Part shown: one piece after another, positions 8,361-17,904 of the stretch
Layout of the letters: every line of letters starts with the position of its first letter
How positions within the stretch are numbered: position 1 is the stretch's first letter
Notes under the pieces: model-generated
Seen by the model: only the letters and a program-made list of their open reading frames with translations
The model's database searches: none
What the model was told of the DNA's origin: nothing
Origin: an uncultured Halocynthiibacter sp.
GTDB lineage: Bacteria; Pseudomonadota; Alphaproteobacteria; Rhodobacterales; Rhodobacteraceae
Length of the DNA: 64,000 nucleotides
Reading direction: 5' to 3'
Assembly (NCBI GenBank): GCA_947503035.1
Contig: CANNCD010000007.1
Span: forward strand, 1 to 64,000
Made by a program: the position numbers and the translations under genes

Positions 8361-10226
8361 ATGTCAGATAGCGAAACATCCAACCTTACGGGGCACGCGT
8401 TAATTCACTCGTATTTGCGCCTTTTGGACAACTCTCCCGGCGTTTATCGGATGTTGGATGATGAATCGCGCGTGCTGTATGTCGGCAAGGCGCGGTCGCT
8501 TCGTAAGCGCGTGTCGAACTATGCCAATCCCAATGGGCACACCGCGCGGATCGCCAAGATGATCTCGGAAACCACGTCGATGATGTTTCTGACGACCAAG
8601 ACCGAGACCGAGGCGCTTTTGCTTGAGCAGAACCTGATCAAGCAGCTGAAACCCCATTACAACGTTCTGCTGCGTGATGATAAGTCGTTTCCGAATATCG
8701 TTCTGACCACGGGGCATGATTACCCGATGATCGGCAAACATCGCGGTCGCAAGGGCAGCAAGGGGTCCTACTACGGCCCGTTTGCCAGTGCCGGCGCCGT
8801 GAACCGCACGTTGAACCAGATGGAAAAGGTGTTTCTGCTGCGCAACTGTACCGACACGGTGTTTGAGGGCCGCACGCGCCCCTGTCTTCAGCACCAGATC
8901 AAACGATGCTCAGCGCCCTGTGTCGGTAAGATCAGCAAAGAAGACTATGCCCAATTGGTAAAGGACGCCGAACAGTTCCTTCAGGGCAAAAGCACAGGCA
9001 TTCAGACCGCATTGGCCAAGGATATGGCCGAGGCCTCCGAGGCGATGGAGTTCGAACGCGCCGCCGCCCTGCGCGACCGCATTCGCGCCCTGACCGAGGT
9101 CCAACAGACACAGGGGATCAACCCCCGCACCGTCGCCGAGGCCGACGTCATCGCGCTTCATATGGAAAACGGACAGGCCTGTGTGCAGGTGTTCTTTATC
9201 CGTGCGAACCAGAACTGGGGCAACCACGACTATTACCCGAAAACGGGGGCAGGGGCCGCCGAGGCAGAGGTGCTTCAGGCGTTCATCGGCCAGTTCTATG
9301 ACACCAAGGATCCGCCCCGCGTTGTGTTGTTGTCCCATGACATCGAGGACAAGGATCTGATGTCCGAGGCGTTGTCGCAAAAGATCGACCGCAAGGTCGA
9401 GGTCGCCGTCCCCCAACGTGGTGAGCGGGCCGAATTGGTCAATGGTGCCGCGCGTAACGCCAAAGAAAGCCTTGCCCGCCGGATGAGCGAAACCGCGACG
9501 CAGAAGAAGCTGTTGGAAGGGTTGGCCGAGGCGTTTGATCTGCACAAGGTGCCGCAGCGCGTCGAGGTCTATGATAACTCGCACATCCAAGGGGCGCATG
9601 CCGTCGGTGGCATGGTCGTCGCTGGCCCCGAAGGCTTTATCAAAAGCCAGTACCGCAAGTTCAACATCAAGGACACGGACATCACCCCCGGTGACGATTT
9701 CGGCATGATGAAAGAGGTTCTGTCGCGCCGGTTCAAGCGTCTTTTGAAGGAAGACCCAGACCGCAAAACCGAAGCTTGGCCCGATCTGTTGTTGATCGAT
9801 GGTGGCGCAGGACAGGTAAGCGCAGTGCAGGAGATCATGGACGAATGGGGCGTGAATGACGTCGCCATGGTCGGTGTCGCCAAAGGTGTCGACCGCGATC
9901 ACGGCAAAGAGGAATTCCACCGCACGGGCAAACGGCCCTTTGCGCTTCGCCACAACGATCCGGTGCTCTATTTCATCCAGCGGATGCGGGATGAGGTCCA
10001 CCGTTTTGCCATCGGAACCCACCGTGCCAAACGGGCCAAGGCGTTTACCGCGACCCCGCTGGATGACGTCCCAGGGGTCGGTGCGTCGCGCAAACGCGCG
10101 TTGCTGGCGCATTTCGGCTCGGCCAAGGCGGTGTCGCGCGCGGGCCTCACCGATCTTCAGGCCGTCGACGGAATTTCGAGCGCATTGGCAGAAACCATAT
10201 ATGACTTCTTCCATGACAAGGGTTAA
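8361..10226 (+). CDS. uvrC: excinuclease ABC subunit C
   Basis: The 621-residue UvrC nuclease makes the 3' and 5' incisions around bulky DNA lesions together with UvrB. Domains in order: GIY-YIG nuclease at the N-terminus (GVYR near residue 27, LYVGKA near 39); a UVR motif that contacts UvrB (about 217-245, [11 protein letters not shown]); the RNase H-like endonuclease domain ([11 protein letters not shown] near 401); and a C-terminal helix-hairpin-helix pair ([13 protein letters not shown], about 569-620). Length is normal for the family. ATG 8361 is chosen from conservation; the ribosome-binding site is weak. pgsA follows 18 bases downstream. Confidence 0.97.
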   Translation: MSDSETSNLTGHALIHSYLRLLDNSPGVYRMLDDESRVLYVGKARSLRKRVSNYANPNGHTARIAKMISETTSMMFLTTKTETEALLLEQNLIKQLKPHYNVLLRDDKSFPNIVLTTGHDYPMIGKHRGRKGSKGSYYGPFASAGAVNRTLNQMEKVFLLRNCTDTVFEGRTRPCLQHQIKRCSAPCVGKISKEDYAQLVKDAEQFLQGKSTGIQTALAKDMAEASEAMEFERAAALRDRIRALTEVQQTQGINPRTVAEADVIALHMENGQACVQVFFIRANQNWGNHDYYPKTGAGAAEAEVLQAFIGQFYDTKDPPRVVLLSHDIEDKDLMSEALSQKIDRKVEVAVPQRGERAELVNGAARNAKESLARRMSETATQKKLLEGLAEAFDLHKVPQRVEVYDNSHIQGAHAVGGMVVAGPEGFIKSQYRKFNIKDTDITPGDDFGMMKEVLSRRFKRLLKEDPDRKTEAWPDLLLIDGGAGQVSAVQEIMDEWGVNDVAMVGVAKGVDRDHGKEEFHRTGKRPFALRHNDPVLYFIQRMRDEVHRFAIGTHRAKRAKAFTATPLDDVPGVGASRKRALLAHFGSAKAVSRAGLTDLQAVDGISSALAETIYDFFHDKG

Positions 10227-10244
10227 CGGGATAGAGTCGCGCCT

Positions 10245-10910
10245 ATGACTTGGAACATACCGAATATATTGACCGTTTTTCGCCTGATCGCCGCACCTGC
10301 GGTTTTGATCGCACTTGCATTTCTGGCCCGTCCTTATGGGGATTGGGTGGCGCTTGGCCTGTTTGTTGGGGCGTCGGTCACCGACTTTCTTGACGGGTAT
10401 CTCGCACGCAAATGGAACCAACAAAGCAAGTTCGGCGCCATGCTTGATCCCATCGCCGACAAGGCCATGGTCGTGATTGCGTTGGTGGCCGTCGCGGCGA
10501 TGTCACAGCTTGCGCCGCTGATCGCCATTCCTGCCGCGTTGATCATTTTCCGCGAGGTGTTCGTTTCGGGTCTACGTGAATTCTTGGGTGCGGACGCGGG
10601 GCGTTTGGCGGTGACCAAATTGGCGAAATGGAAAACCACCGTCCAGATGGTCGCGATTGCGGTTCTGTTTGCACGGCCGCTGTTTGATCACTATCTCGGA
10701 ATGCAGACGATTGGCATGGATGGCGCGACGGTTGAGGGCATTCTGGATGGAACGATCTCGGACGAAGTTGGGCTGCGTTGGAAGTACTATGGCCTGTTGT
10801 TTGGCCACTATGGTGGGATCGTTTTGATCAACCTTGCGGCGGCTTTGACACTGATCACAGGTTGGGATTATTTCGCCAAATCCCTTCCATTTTTGCGCGA
10901 GGAAAAGTGA
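10245..10910 (+). CDS. pgsA: CDP-diacylglycerol-glycerol-3-phosphate 3-phosphatidyltransferase
   Basis: The 221-residue integral membrane enzyme makes phosphatidylglycerol phosphate from CDP-diacylglycerol and glycerol 3-phosphate, the first committed step to PG and cardiolipin. The CDP-alcohol phosphotransferase signature DG-x2-AR-x8-G-x3-D-x3-D is intact (from DGYLAR near residue 50 to MLDPIAD). Several hydrophobic helices surround it. It follows uvrC by 18 bases, and its TGA overlaps the moaD ATG by one base, so the gene is probably co-transcribed and translationally coupled. Confidence 0.93.
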   Translation: MTWNIPNILTVFRLIAAPAVLIALAFLARPYGDWVALGLFVGASVTDFLDGYLARKWNQQSKFGAMLDPIADKAMVVIALVAVAAMSQLAPLIAIPAALIIFREVFVSGLREFLGADAGRLAVTKLAKWKTTVQMVAIAVLFARPLFDHYLGMQTIGMDGATVEGILDGTISDEVGLRWKYYGLLFGHYGGIVLINLAAALTLITGWDYFAKSLPFLREEK

Positions 10911-11155
10911 TGCAGGTTGTTTATTTTGCATGGGTGCGTGAACGTCTTGGCCTTGCCAAGGAGACCGTTGAAACAACGGCGACCACGGTCACCGAATTGG
11001 TTGCTGAACTTGCGGCGCGTGACGAACGATATGCCTTTGCGTTTTCGGATATTTCTGCACTTCGATGTGCGGTGGATCAGGAATTGGTTGAATTTGATGC
11101 GTCGATCACAGGCGCCTCTGAGGTCGCGTTTTTCCCACCGATGACGGGTGGCTGA
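10910..11155 (+). CDS. moaD: molybdopterin synthase sulfur carrier subunit
   Basis: An 81-residue ubiquitin-like protein ending in the diagnostic Gly-Gly (MTGG), whose C-terminal thiocarboxylate supplies sulfur to MoaE. The start is the ATG overlapping the pgsA stop by one base. An upstream in-frame extension inside pgsA is not credible. moaE starts 1 base after the stop. Together MoaD and MoaE convert cyclic pyranopterin monophosphate to molybdopterin in the cytoplasm. Confidence 0.93.
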   Translation: MQVVYFAWVRERLGLAKETVETTATTVTELVAELAARDERYAFAFSDISALRCAVDQELVEFDASITGASEVAFFPPMTGG

Positions 11156-11156
11156 T

Positions 11157-11600
11157 ATGGCGGTGCGTGTCCAAGAGGCCCCCTTTGGCGCGGGCGATGA
11201 ACTTGATAAATTCACTGCCGGTGCGGCCGGTTCCGGCGCAGTTGTATCGTTCACCGGCGTGACCCGCGATGCCGAGGATGGCTCGCTTGATCATATGCTG
11301 ATCGAACACTATCCGGCGATGACGCAAAAGGCATTGGAACAAATCGAAGCCGACGCGCGCGCCCGATGGCCCCTCGACGATGTACTGATCATTCACCGGT
11401 TTGGCGTTCTTCGGGCGCAGGACCAGATCATGATGGTCGCCACCGCATCACGTCACCGCGTCGCGGCCTTTGAGGCGGCTGAATTCTTGATGGATTACCT
11501 TAAATCGCGCGCGCCGTTTTGGAAAAAAGAAGTGACCCAAGACGGCGCCGATTGGGTCGCATCCAAGGATGAAGACGAACAAGCACTTAATCGTTGGTAG
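11157..11600 (+). CDS. moaE: molybdopterin synthase catalytic subunit
   Basis: The 147-residue large subunit of molybdopterin synthase. Typical motifs are present: GAVVSFTGVTRD near the N-terminus, the LIEHYPAM segment, HRFGVL, and the PFWKKE lysines near residue 120 that belong to the active site. The start chosen is ATG 11157, directly after moaD. A GTG at 11148 in the same frame overlaps the end of moaD and is less likely. It is coupled to moaD, as usual for this pair. Confidence 0.93.
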   Translation: MAVRVQEAPFGAGDELDKFTAGAAGSGAVVSFTGVTRDAEDGSLDHMLIEHYPAMTQKALEQIEADARARWPLDDVLIIHRFGVLRAQDQIMMVATASRHRVAAFEAAEFLMDYLKSRAPFWKKEVTQDGADWVASKDEDEQALNRW

Positions 11601-11604
11601 AGAT

Positions 11605-12555
11605 ATGGGCGGATCACGTAAACAGATCATCTTTCACTGTGGGTCCTATAAAACAGGAAGTTCGAGCCTTCAGGAACGGCTGTACTTTGATTCACAGCGG
11701 TTACGTGAAAACGGGGTGCTCTACCCTGAGACGGGCATACGATTTGATCGTCCGGAGTTGGGTCATCGTCATTCTGAGTTCGCCCGTGAACCGAACCCAG
11801 ACCTTTTGTTGGCGCTTCGTGATGAAATAAGAACAAGCGACTGCGACACGGTTGTCATGTCCTCCGAAGCATGGAGCGACGTGCGCCATCACCTAAGCCT
11901 TTGGAGTTTGATGGGGGCGCTTCGTTTGGATGCCGAAATCGAGCACGTCTCGGTGCTGTATCTGCGCAATGTATGCGACTATGCGGTAAGGCATTATCGC
12001 GAATTCACGCTGCGCTGGCACAATCGCCTTACTTTTCCACAGTATGTCAAAGCGAACCGGCACATCTTTGACTATTTGATGATCGCGCAACGTTTGAATG
12101 ATGTATTCGCAGGCCACCAGACCCGTTATTATTGTTATGAGGACGTGGGGGATGTGGTGGGCCACTTTACGGCTTCACAGCAGCTCCCTGACCTGTCGCC
12201 CCTGTCATCGCCCAGCGGACGCATGAACGTCGGTCGCGACGCCATCGAAACAGAGATTTGCCGTCTGTTAAACGCGAAGCTCACTGTGCGGCAAATGAAG
12301 AAAATCAATCGTGATGGCATCGTTCAAAATCATCCATTTCAGGATGAGAGCAAGCAGTACCTCGAAGATTTTTCGTCGATGCGCACCCCGTTTTCGAACG
12401 AATGGGGCACCGAGCTCAGGGCCTATTGCTCACTAAGCGCCGAGCAGGTGGAAACTTTGGCCGCGACGCCAGATTTCACACAATCGCCAATCAATAAGAT
12501 ACGTCCGGCGCTTGCCAGCTATGTCGAAGCGGCGCTGGCGAAAACGATGACCTAG
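11605..12555 (+). CDS. sulfotransferase-like protein
   Basis: A protein of about 316 residues. Its N-terminus, FHCGSYKTGSSSLQERL, resembles the 5'-phosphosulfate-binding loop of PAPS-dependent sulfotransferases. A YLRN-VCDYAVRHYRE segment lies where the 3'-phosphate-binding motif normally is. The likely acceptor is a surface carbohydrate or another small molecule, but this cannot be read from the sequence. The start chosen is ATG 11605, 4 bases after moaE; an in-frame ATG at 11569 overlaps moaE. Its A/T content appears higher than in the flanking moa and ompA genes, so it may be an insertion into an older neighbourhood. The stop codon overlaps the converging gene. Confidence 0.65.
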   Translation: MGGSRKQIIFHCGSYKTGSSSLQERLYFDSQRLRENGVLYPETGIRFDRPELGHRHSEFAREPNPDLLLALRDEIRTSDCDTVVMSSEAWSDVRHHLSLWSLMGALRLDAEIEHVSVLYLRNVCDYAVRHYREFTLRWHNRLTFPQYVKANRHIFDYLMIAQRLNDVFAGHQTRYYCYEDVGDVVGHFTASQQLPDLSPLSSPSGRMNVGRDAIETEICRLLNAKLTVRQMKKINRDGIVQNHPFQDESKQYLEDFSSMRTPFSNEWGTELRAYCSLSAEQVETLAATPDFTQSPINKIRPALASYVEAALAKTMT

Positions 12556-12878
12556 GCCTTAGTGTGCGCCTCGATATAGGCCCGAAGCTCTTCTGCTTCG
12601 TGGCGTGATGCACGCAAACCATCCATCGCCGCGTTCAGTTCGGCCTCGGCCTGAGAGATTTTCCCAGTCAGCTCTGCCTCACGTTGATGAAGGTACGTGA
12701 TCGCCTGATCGCGGGTCTCTTCTGCTTCGTGTAGGGCCGTCGCGATTTTCTCCAGTTCGTTCATGTCGCTTTGGGACACGCGGTTGAACCGGTGAAGAAC
12801 CCAGTGCGCAAACCATCCCGCCAAAAAGGCGACAAACAGAATGATGGCTGTAACGATGATAAATTCAGTTCTGTTCAT
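12552..12878 (-). CDS. membrane-anchored coiled-coil protein of unknown function
   Basis: 108 residues. An N-terminal transmembrane helix (about 6-28) is followed by a long charged helix rich in Glu, Ala and Gln (about 38-105) that should form a coiled coil. It starts 2 bases after the OmpA-family gene on the same strand, so the two are probably translated together and may act in the same envelope complex. No catalytic motif is seen. The stop overlaps the sulfotransferase stop tail to tail. Confidence 0.7.
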   Translation of the reverse strand: MNRTEFIIVTAIILFVAFLAGWFAHWVLHRFNRVSQSDMNELEKIATALHEAEETRDQAITYLHQREAELTGKISQAEAELNAAMDGLRASRHEAEELRAYIEAHTKA

Positions 12879-12880
12879 GA

Positions 12881-14722
12881 CTATTCCTCTGCGCCGTCGC
12901 TTGCTTCAAGCAATGAAAATTCGATCCGACGGTTGGCCTCGCGGCCTTCTTCTGTTTCGTTGTCGCCAATCGGGGATGCCTCGCCAAAGCCGCGCGACGT
13001 TAGGTTTTCGGTGATGACGCGGCGCGCCTGAAGCGCGTTCAACACCGCATCTGCCCGCGCTTGGCTTAGGTTCTGGTTCATCTCTTCGCGACCTTGGCTA
13101 TCGGTGTAACCTGCGATCAAAATCGGCACAGGTTCACAGCCCTTCAGGGCATCGGCAAGATCATCGATCACCGATTGCGACCCCGCATCGATGTCTCCAG
13201 ACCCCGGCGCAAAGGTAATCTTGGTTGATGCAAGAACAGCATTCGTGCGCTCGATACATTCCACAGGCGTCGGAAGCGCAAGCGTCGGATCGAGCTTTTT
13301 GTCGTAGGTGATGTTCAATTGGAAATGCGCGGATTCGCCAAGCCGGTCTGAAAACAGCTGCGCGATCTCGGCGTTGGTTTCGTTGCTTCCTGTGGTGCCA
13401 CGTAGGTCGATGAAATCAGGTTGCACCACAAGTGCGCCGTTTTCCAATTTGGCAAGTGCGGTCAAACCCGTAAGCGCGCGTTGCGACCAGCCCTTGGGGA
13501 GGGCTTCGTCGATGCGCGTTGCGGCATAGACATCCGCTGCACTGAACTGGGCGCGGGCGAATGACGTTGCCGCATGGCGTTGACGTTCGTTGGGCATCAC
13601 GCCGCGCAGTTGTACATCGCCTTCTGGGCTTTTGGTGGCGACAAATTCGGGCGGGCCGTCTTCGTTATCGCCCGTGCCGTCAATATTGATCGCCGCCGGA
13701 AGAACCGTTGACAGGGAAAAGATGCTGGGAAGGTCGGCCTCAAGTTCGCCGACGACGCTATCGAACAGAGCCTTTTGTGTGCCTTCGGCAGCCACAAGAG
13801 ACACGTCCACATTCGAGAAGGTAACGGAACCCGCACCCAGACGTTGAAGCGCCTCAATTGCGGTTTTCACCCCGTCCCCCCAAGAGGTGGTCGGAACCCC
13901 CATCCCAATCGTACACAGGGCATCACCGTCATAGCCGGCGTTCTGGGCCGCGGTCAGGATCGTGTCGCGCGATTTGATCGTGTCGGCCGAGCAGGCATCA
14001 AAACGGGCGCCTGCGCCGTCCATCACAAACCGCAATGTAAACGGCGCGATAACAGGACGCGGCGCAGCAATATCAAGCGCCAGCTTGACCGAGCTTGGGG
14101 CGCGCCGCGCAAGGCTGTTTTCAAGGGCGCGTTTTTCGGCAAGGGATGATGTGATCGCGGTAATAGTGACCTGATCGGCGGCGATGGAAATCTTGGAACG
14201 TGGAAGATCCTCAAGCGCATCAAGCGCGAAGAACATCGCGATATCGAATCCTTCGGGCGCGGGGAAATCGGCAACCTCAAGAAGATCCGCAACAGTTTGC
14301 GCGCCCGCCGTTTGGGCGATCGATTCCATCACGACCTCGCGGTCAGAGGATTTTGGGATCAACCCAATCACGGAAATCCCGTCGTCATTGCGCAACAATT
14401 CGATGGAAAACCGTGGCGCGGAAATACGGGCGGCGGCCTCGACGATCATGCTATCGCGCACGCGGGACGCATCGACGATGGCGCGGGCGGATGACAAGGC
14501 ACGGAAACGGGCGGCTTCGGTTGGGGCTTCGCCGATCAGTTGCACCTGCAACCCGTCGACCTCGACCTCGGCCCAATCATACCCATCATCATAGAGCTGT
14601 TGCGCGACGGCCGCTTCGGTACGGGTTTCGATCAAATACGCCGAAAGACCCGCCATGAGCGCCGAAAAGACAAGAGCGGTCAAAAAGATCAGCGTGGTGA
14701 TCACGAATGACGAAAGGCGCAT
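12881..14722 (-). CDS. OmpA-family peptidoglycan-binding protein with N-terminal membrane anchor
   Basis: 613 residues. An N-terminal hydrophobic helix (about 7-32) is followed by a long region with BON-like alternating segments (about 45-95 and later copies), then a C-terminal OmpA domain. That domain shows IAGYTDSQG, the NxxLSxxRAxxV motif (NQNLSQARADAV) and NRRIEF, the residues that hold meso-diaminopimelate of peptidoglycan. Unlike OmpA itself there is no visible beta-barrel, so it is more likely an inner-membrane-anchored periplasmic tether. It lies downstream of ubiA and upstream of the coiled-coil protein. Confidence 0.85.
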   Translation of the reverse strand: MRLSSFVITTLIFLTALVFSALMAGLSAYLIETRTEAAVAQQLYDDGYDWAEVEVDGLQVQLIGEAPTEAARFRALSSARAIVDASRVRDSMIVEAAARISAPRFSIELLRNDDGISVIGLIPKSSDREVVMESIAQTAGAQTVADLLEVADFPAPEGFDIAMFFALDALEDLPRSKISIAADQVTITAITSSLAEKRALENSLARRAPSSVKLALDIAAPRPVIAPFTLRFVMDGAGARFDACSADTIKSRDTILTAAQNAGYDGDALCTIGMGVPTTSWGDGVKTAIEALQRLGAGSVTFSNVDVSLVAAEGTQKALFDSVVGELEADLPSIFSLSTVLPAAINIDGTGDNEDGPPEFVATKSPEGDVQLRGVMPNERQRHAATSFARAQFSAADVYAATRIDEALPKGWSQRALTGLTALAKLENGALVVQPDFIDLRGTTGSNETNAEIAQLFSDRLGESAHFQLNITYDKKLDPTLALPTPVECIERTNAVLASTKITFAPGSGDIDAGSQSVIDDLADALKGCEPVPILIAGYTDSQGREEMNQNLSQARADAVLNALQARRVITENLTSRGFGEASPIGDNETEEGREANRRIEFSLLEASDGAEE

Positions 14723-14762
14723 GGTATGGGTATTTCCGTAGAGTGAGCGTGTCCGCCCTGTC

Positions 14763-14782
14763 TAGACGCTAGGGCGCGTCTA
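14763..14782 (-). terminator. weak hairpin between ubiA and the OmpA-family gene
   Basis: A perfect 7-bp inverted repeat (TAGACGC / GCGTCTA) with a 6-base loop lies just after the ubiA stop on the minus strand. No T-run follows, so it is at best a weak terminator or an mRNA-processing hairpin. Confidence 0.3.
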
Positions 14783-14787
14783 TTCAA

Positions 14788-15753
14788 TCAAAGGAATAGA
14801 GCACCGGCAAGAAAGAGCCCAAACAAAAGCCCCGCATCCCGATTTGAGCGGAACAATTGACCGCATTTCTCGGGATTGTCGATGTCTAGGCGTGTTAACT
14901 GCCACGTCAGATGCCACCCCATCACCCAAGGTGCGGCCAGTGCGATGATCGGCGTAAGGATGCCGCCGGTTGAAATGGCGGCCAAAATAACGGCGATGCC
15001 CAGACAAGAAACCGTGCCGACCATGAAGCCGCGCAGCCACTTTGGCGTCTTGTCCCCGAATAGGCGGGCAGTGGATTTGATGTCGGCCTCTTCGTCGTCT
15101 TTGATGTCTTGGTGTGCATAGATCGTGTCATAGAACAGGGTCCAGAACACCGCGCCGACATACATGAATACGGCCTCGGGGCGGATAGTTTCGGCAATGG
15201 CGGCATAGCCAACCAGCGCCCCCCAGTTGAACGCGACCCCGAGAAACAGCTGGGGCCACCAAGTGAACCGTTTCGCAAACGGATAGACCATCACCGGAAT
15301 GACAGACCCAAGCGCCCAAAGGATCGCGGTGGTGTTTAGGGACACCAGAACCACAAGGCCAACCAGCGCCTGCACACACATCCAGACCAACGCCTGTTTT
15401 GGCGTGACTTGTCCCGATGGGATGGGGCGGGACTTGGTCCGTTCTACCTGTGCGTCAAATTCGCGGTCGGCAAAGTCGTTCCACGTACAGCCCGCGCCGC
15501 GCATGACGAACGATCCAATGCCAAGTGCGATGATTAACCAAACCGCATCCAACGTGAACCCCTCCCGCAGGGACGCCAACAAAACACCCCAGATCGCGGG
15601 GATCCACAACAACCACGTGCCCGCCGGACGATCCGCCCGTGACAGGCGCAAATAGGGCTGTGTGAATTGGGGCGCAAACCGGTCTACCCAATTGTTATCC
15701 ACGGCGTCTGCGACACGTCCTGTTTGCTCTGGTTGTTTGTCAATTTCGGGCAT
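14788..15753 (-). CDS. ubiA: 4-hydroxybenzoate octaprenyltransferase
   Basis: The 321-residue polytopic membrane enzyme attaches the polyprenyl tail to 4-hydroxybenzoate in ubiquinone synthesis. Both aspartate-rich motifs that bind Mg2+ and prenyl diphosphate are present: NDFADREFD (residues 92-100) and YDTIYAHQD (208-216). The prenyl donor would come from the polyprenyl diphosphate synthase at 40610-41608. The ATG at 15753 directly abuts the rsmE region on the other strand. Confidence 0.93.
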   Translation of the reverse strand: MPEIDKQPEQTGRVADAVDNNWVDRFAPQFTQPYLRLSRADRPAGTWLLWIPAIWGVLLASLREGFTLDAVWLIIALGIGSFVMRGAGCTWNDFADREFDAQVERTKSRPIPSGQVTPKQALVWMCVQALVGLVVLVSLNTTAILWALGSVIPVMVYPFAKRFTWWPQLFLGVAFNWGALVGYAAIAETIRPEAVFMYVGAVFWTLFYDTIYAHQDIKDDEEADIKSTARLFGDKTPKWLRGFMVGTVSCLGIAVILAAISTGGILTPIIALAAPWVMGWHLTWQLTRLDIDNPEKCGQLFRSNRDAGLLFGLFLAGALFL

Positions 15754-15765
15754 ATGGTTCGGCCT

Positions 15766-16485
15766 ATGAGTGCGAAAATCAGACTATATGTAGACGCCCC
15801 ATTGGGGGCAGGGCAATCCATTCCTTTGGACAAGGATCAGGCGCATTACCTTTTTGGGGTGATGCGACAGGCATTGGGCGGTCATGTCGCAGTGTTCAAT
15901 GGGCGGGACGGCGAATACCTGACCGAAATCACCAAGGCGGGGAAACGTGCGGGTGAACTGACCTGTGTGGAACAGACCAAGCCGTTGCAGATGCCGCCAA
16001 ATCTTTGGCTGATGTTTGCCCCGATCAAAAAGGCGCGCACCGATTTCATCGTCGAAAAGGCCGCCGAAATGGGCGCGATGCGCATCGTGCCAGTGAATAC
16101 CGAATATACGAATTCCGATCGCATTCGTCGTGACCGCCTTCAGGCGCATGCGGTCGAGGCGGCGGAACAATGTGGTGGCACCTATGTTCCCGAGGTCGCC
16201 GATTTGTGTCGTCTTGATCGCCTGCTGGCGGACTTCCCCGAGGACCGTCAGATATTGTTCGCCGATGAATCCCTTGTGGGGGCACGCGCGGCGATTGGTG
16301 CGGTGGATGCCGATAAATGGGCAATCCTGATCGGCCCAGAAGGTGGGTTCAGCGACAAAGAACGCGCCCGCCTGCGCGCTATGCCGAATGTGACGTCGGT
16401 GTCGCTTGGCCCGCGCATTTTACGGGCGGATACGGCGGCGGTTGCGGCCATGACACTGTGGCAAGACACCAAAGGCGACTGGTGA
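15766..16485 (+). CDS. rsmE: 16S rRNA (uracil-1498-N3)-methyltransferase
   Basis: The 239-residue SPOUT-class enzyme methylates U1498 of 16S rRNA. An N-terminal PUA-like domain is followed by the knotted SAM site, with ILIGPEGGFS and LGPRILRADTA. The start chosen is ATG 15766 (MSAKIRLYVD). An in-frame ATG at 15754 would add four residues and touch the ubiA start directly. The stop codon overlaps the start of the acetyltransferase gene by one base. Confidence 0.92.
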   Translation: MSAKIRLYVDAPLGAGQSIPLDKDQAHYLFGVMRQALGGHVAVFNGRDGEYLTEITKAGKRAGELTCVEQTKPLQMPPNLWLMFAPIKKARTDFIVEKAAEMGAMRIVPVNTEYTNSDRIRRDRLQAHAVEAAEQCGGTYVPEVADLCRLDRLLADFPEDRQILFADESLVGARAAIGAVDADKWAILIGPEGGFSDKERARLRAMPNVTSVSLGPRILRADTAAVAAMTLWQDTKGDW

Positions 16486-17339
16486 TGATACGGCAGGCGA
16501 ATATGGCCGATATCCCCGCGTTAGAGACGTTTTTGCGCGCCAATATCAACGGTGCGATGTTCCCTTTGTCGAACCTACGGACGCACGGTTTAGTGGTTGA
16601 AGGCCAGACAGGCGCGCCAAAATTGGCCATGTCATTTTGGCTGGCCTTCGAGGGGAACGACATCGTCGCAGCGGTTGGTTTAACCGAGGGCGGGAACCTT
16701 ATGCCGGTGTTTTCAAAACCCGTCGATGTGGACTGGAAACCCGCCGTCGTCGGTCGGTTCCTGTCGGGCGCAATCGGAAGCACAGATGCGCGTCGGGCCG
16801 TGATTGCGAACCTTGGCGTCGCAGGCGCCCCGACCCATTTCGATCAAGACGAGCCCCAGTACGAACTCCCACTTGGACATATAAAAGGCGATGCATTGGG
16901 CGATCTTGTTCCAATTGACGATACAATGGTGGACCTGATTACCGCATGGCGCACGGCCTATCATATTGAAACATTCGGAACGTCGCCTGCCGACGCACCA
17001 AACATCGCGGCAAAGGAGATCGTCCAATACCGCGCGCGGGACAGTCACCGCGTTTTGTTCCGCGATGGTGCGCCCGTTTCGATAACGGGGTTTAATGCCG
17101 AGGTGGATGACGTGGTGCAAATCGGTGGGGTCTATACGCCGCCCGCATTGCGCGGACGGCATTATGCCCGCACGGCCCTTGCGCTTCATCTGAATGAGGT
17201 CCGCGGGCGCGGCATCACCAAGGCGGTTCTCTGTGCCGCGAACGAAAACGCCGCCCGCGCCTATGAAGCGATAGGGTTTAAACGCGTCGGATCGTTCACA
17301 TATACCATCTTCAAAGACCCAGTTGAGGTAACATCATGA
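16485..17339 (+). CDS. GNAT-family N-acetyltransferase
   Basis: 284 residues. The C-terminal half holds the acetyl-CoA fold: GGVYTPPALRGRHYART corresponds to motif A (pyrophosphate loop), and NENAARAYEAIGF corresponds to motif B. The N-terminal ~150 residues are less typical and may be a degenerate first GNAT repeat or a substrate domain. The start is ATG 16485, overlapping the rsmE stop by one base. The open frame reaches farther back only inside rsmE. The stop overlaps the next ATG by four bases, indicating translational coupling. The substrate is unknown. Confidence 0.8.
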   Translation: MIRQANMADIPALETFLRANINGAMFPLSNLRTHGLVVEGQTGAPKLAMSFWLAFEGNDIVAAVGLTEGGNLMPVFSKPVDVDWKPAVVGRFLSGAIGSTDARRAVIANLGVAGAPTHFDQDEPQYELPLGHIKGDALGDLVPIDDTMVDLITAWRTAYHIETFGTSPADAPNIAAKEIVQYRARDSHRVLFRDGAPVSITGFNAEVDDVVQIGGVYTPPALRGRHYARTALALHLNEVRGRGITKAVLCAANENAARAYEAIGFKRVGSFTYTIFKDPVEVTS

Positions 17340-17845
17340 GCTTTCTTCGTCCCGAGGCCAAAGAGACCCTGACCCGTTGGCAGGATGTCATTATCGGTGG
17401 CGCGGTTCTGGTGCTGGGCCTCTATTTCGCGACCAGCCTTGGGATCGTGCGCTGGCTTGGATTTGCGATCATCGCGCTGGGCGCAGTTATGATCGTCGCG
17501 GGTATCCAACGCGCACGGTTTCGCCGCGCCAACGGCGGGATCGGCGTGATCGAGGTCGATGAAGGACAAATTTCATACTTTGCCCCTATTTCGGGTGGGG
17601 TGGCCGCGCATGTTGATATCCGCAAGGTCACATTGATGACGGTGAAATCCGGTCAGGTTTGGGTTGTGTCCCACACCGGCGGCGCACCGTTGATTATCCC
17701 CATTGGGGCCCCCGGTGCGGACCAGTTGTTCGACGCATTTGGGGCGCTTGCGGGGTTCGATACGGGGGCGATGTTGCGCGCACTTGAAACTGACGCAGAT
17801 CACCCAATCGTGATTTGGGAAAAAACTCCTGCTGCACTCCATTGA
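17336..17845 (+). CDS. conserved membrane protein of unknown function
   Basis: 169 residues. Two transmembrane helices (about 17-35 and 38-56) precede a basic stretch (RARFRRA) and then a soluble beta-rich domain of about 110 residues. The layout resembles small PH-like membrane proteins, but no family could be named. It is coupled to the GNAT gene through an ATGA overlap. gshA starts 59 bases downstream. Confidence 0.7.
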   Translation: MSFLRPEAKETLTRWQDVIIGGAVLVLGLYFATSLGIVRWLGFAIIALGAVMIVAGIQRARFRRANGGIGVIEVDEGQISYFAPISGGVAAHVDIRKVTLMTVKSGQVWVVSHTGGAPLIIPIGAPGADQLFDAFGALAGFDTGAMLRALETDADHPIVIWEKTPAALH

Positions 17846-17904
17846 CTTCGGGGTAAAATCGCACCACCTCTGGATAAAGAACGAAATTGATCGGAACCTA
17901 ACAT

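Noticed and set aside
8910-10424. 504-codon open frame antisense to uvrC
   Set aside because: uvrC has all domains in the other strand; the antisense translation has no recognisable motif and is a GC-bias shadow.
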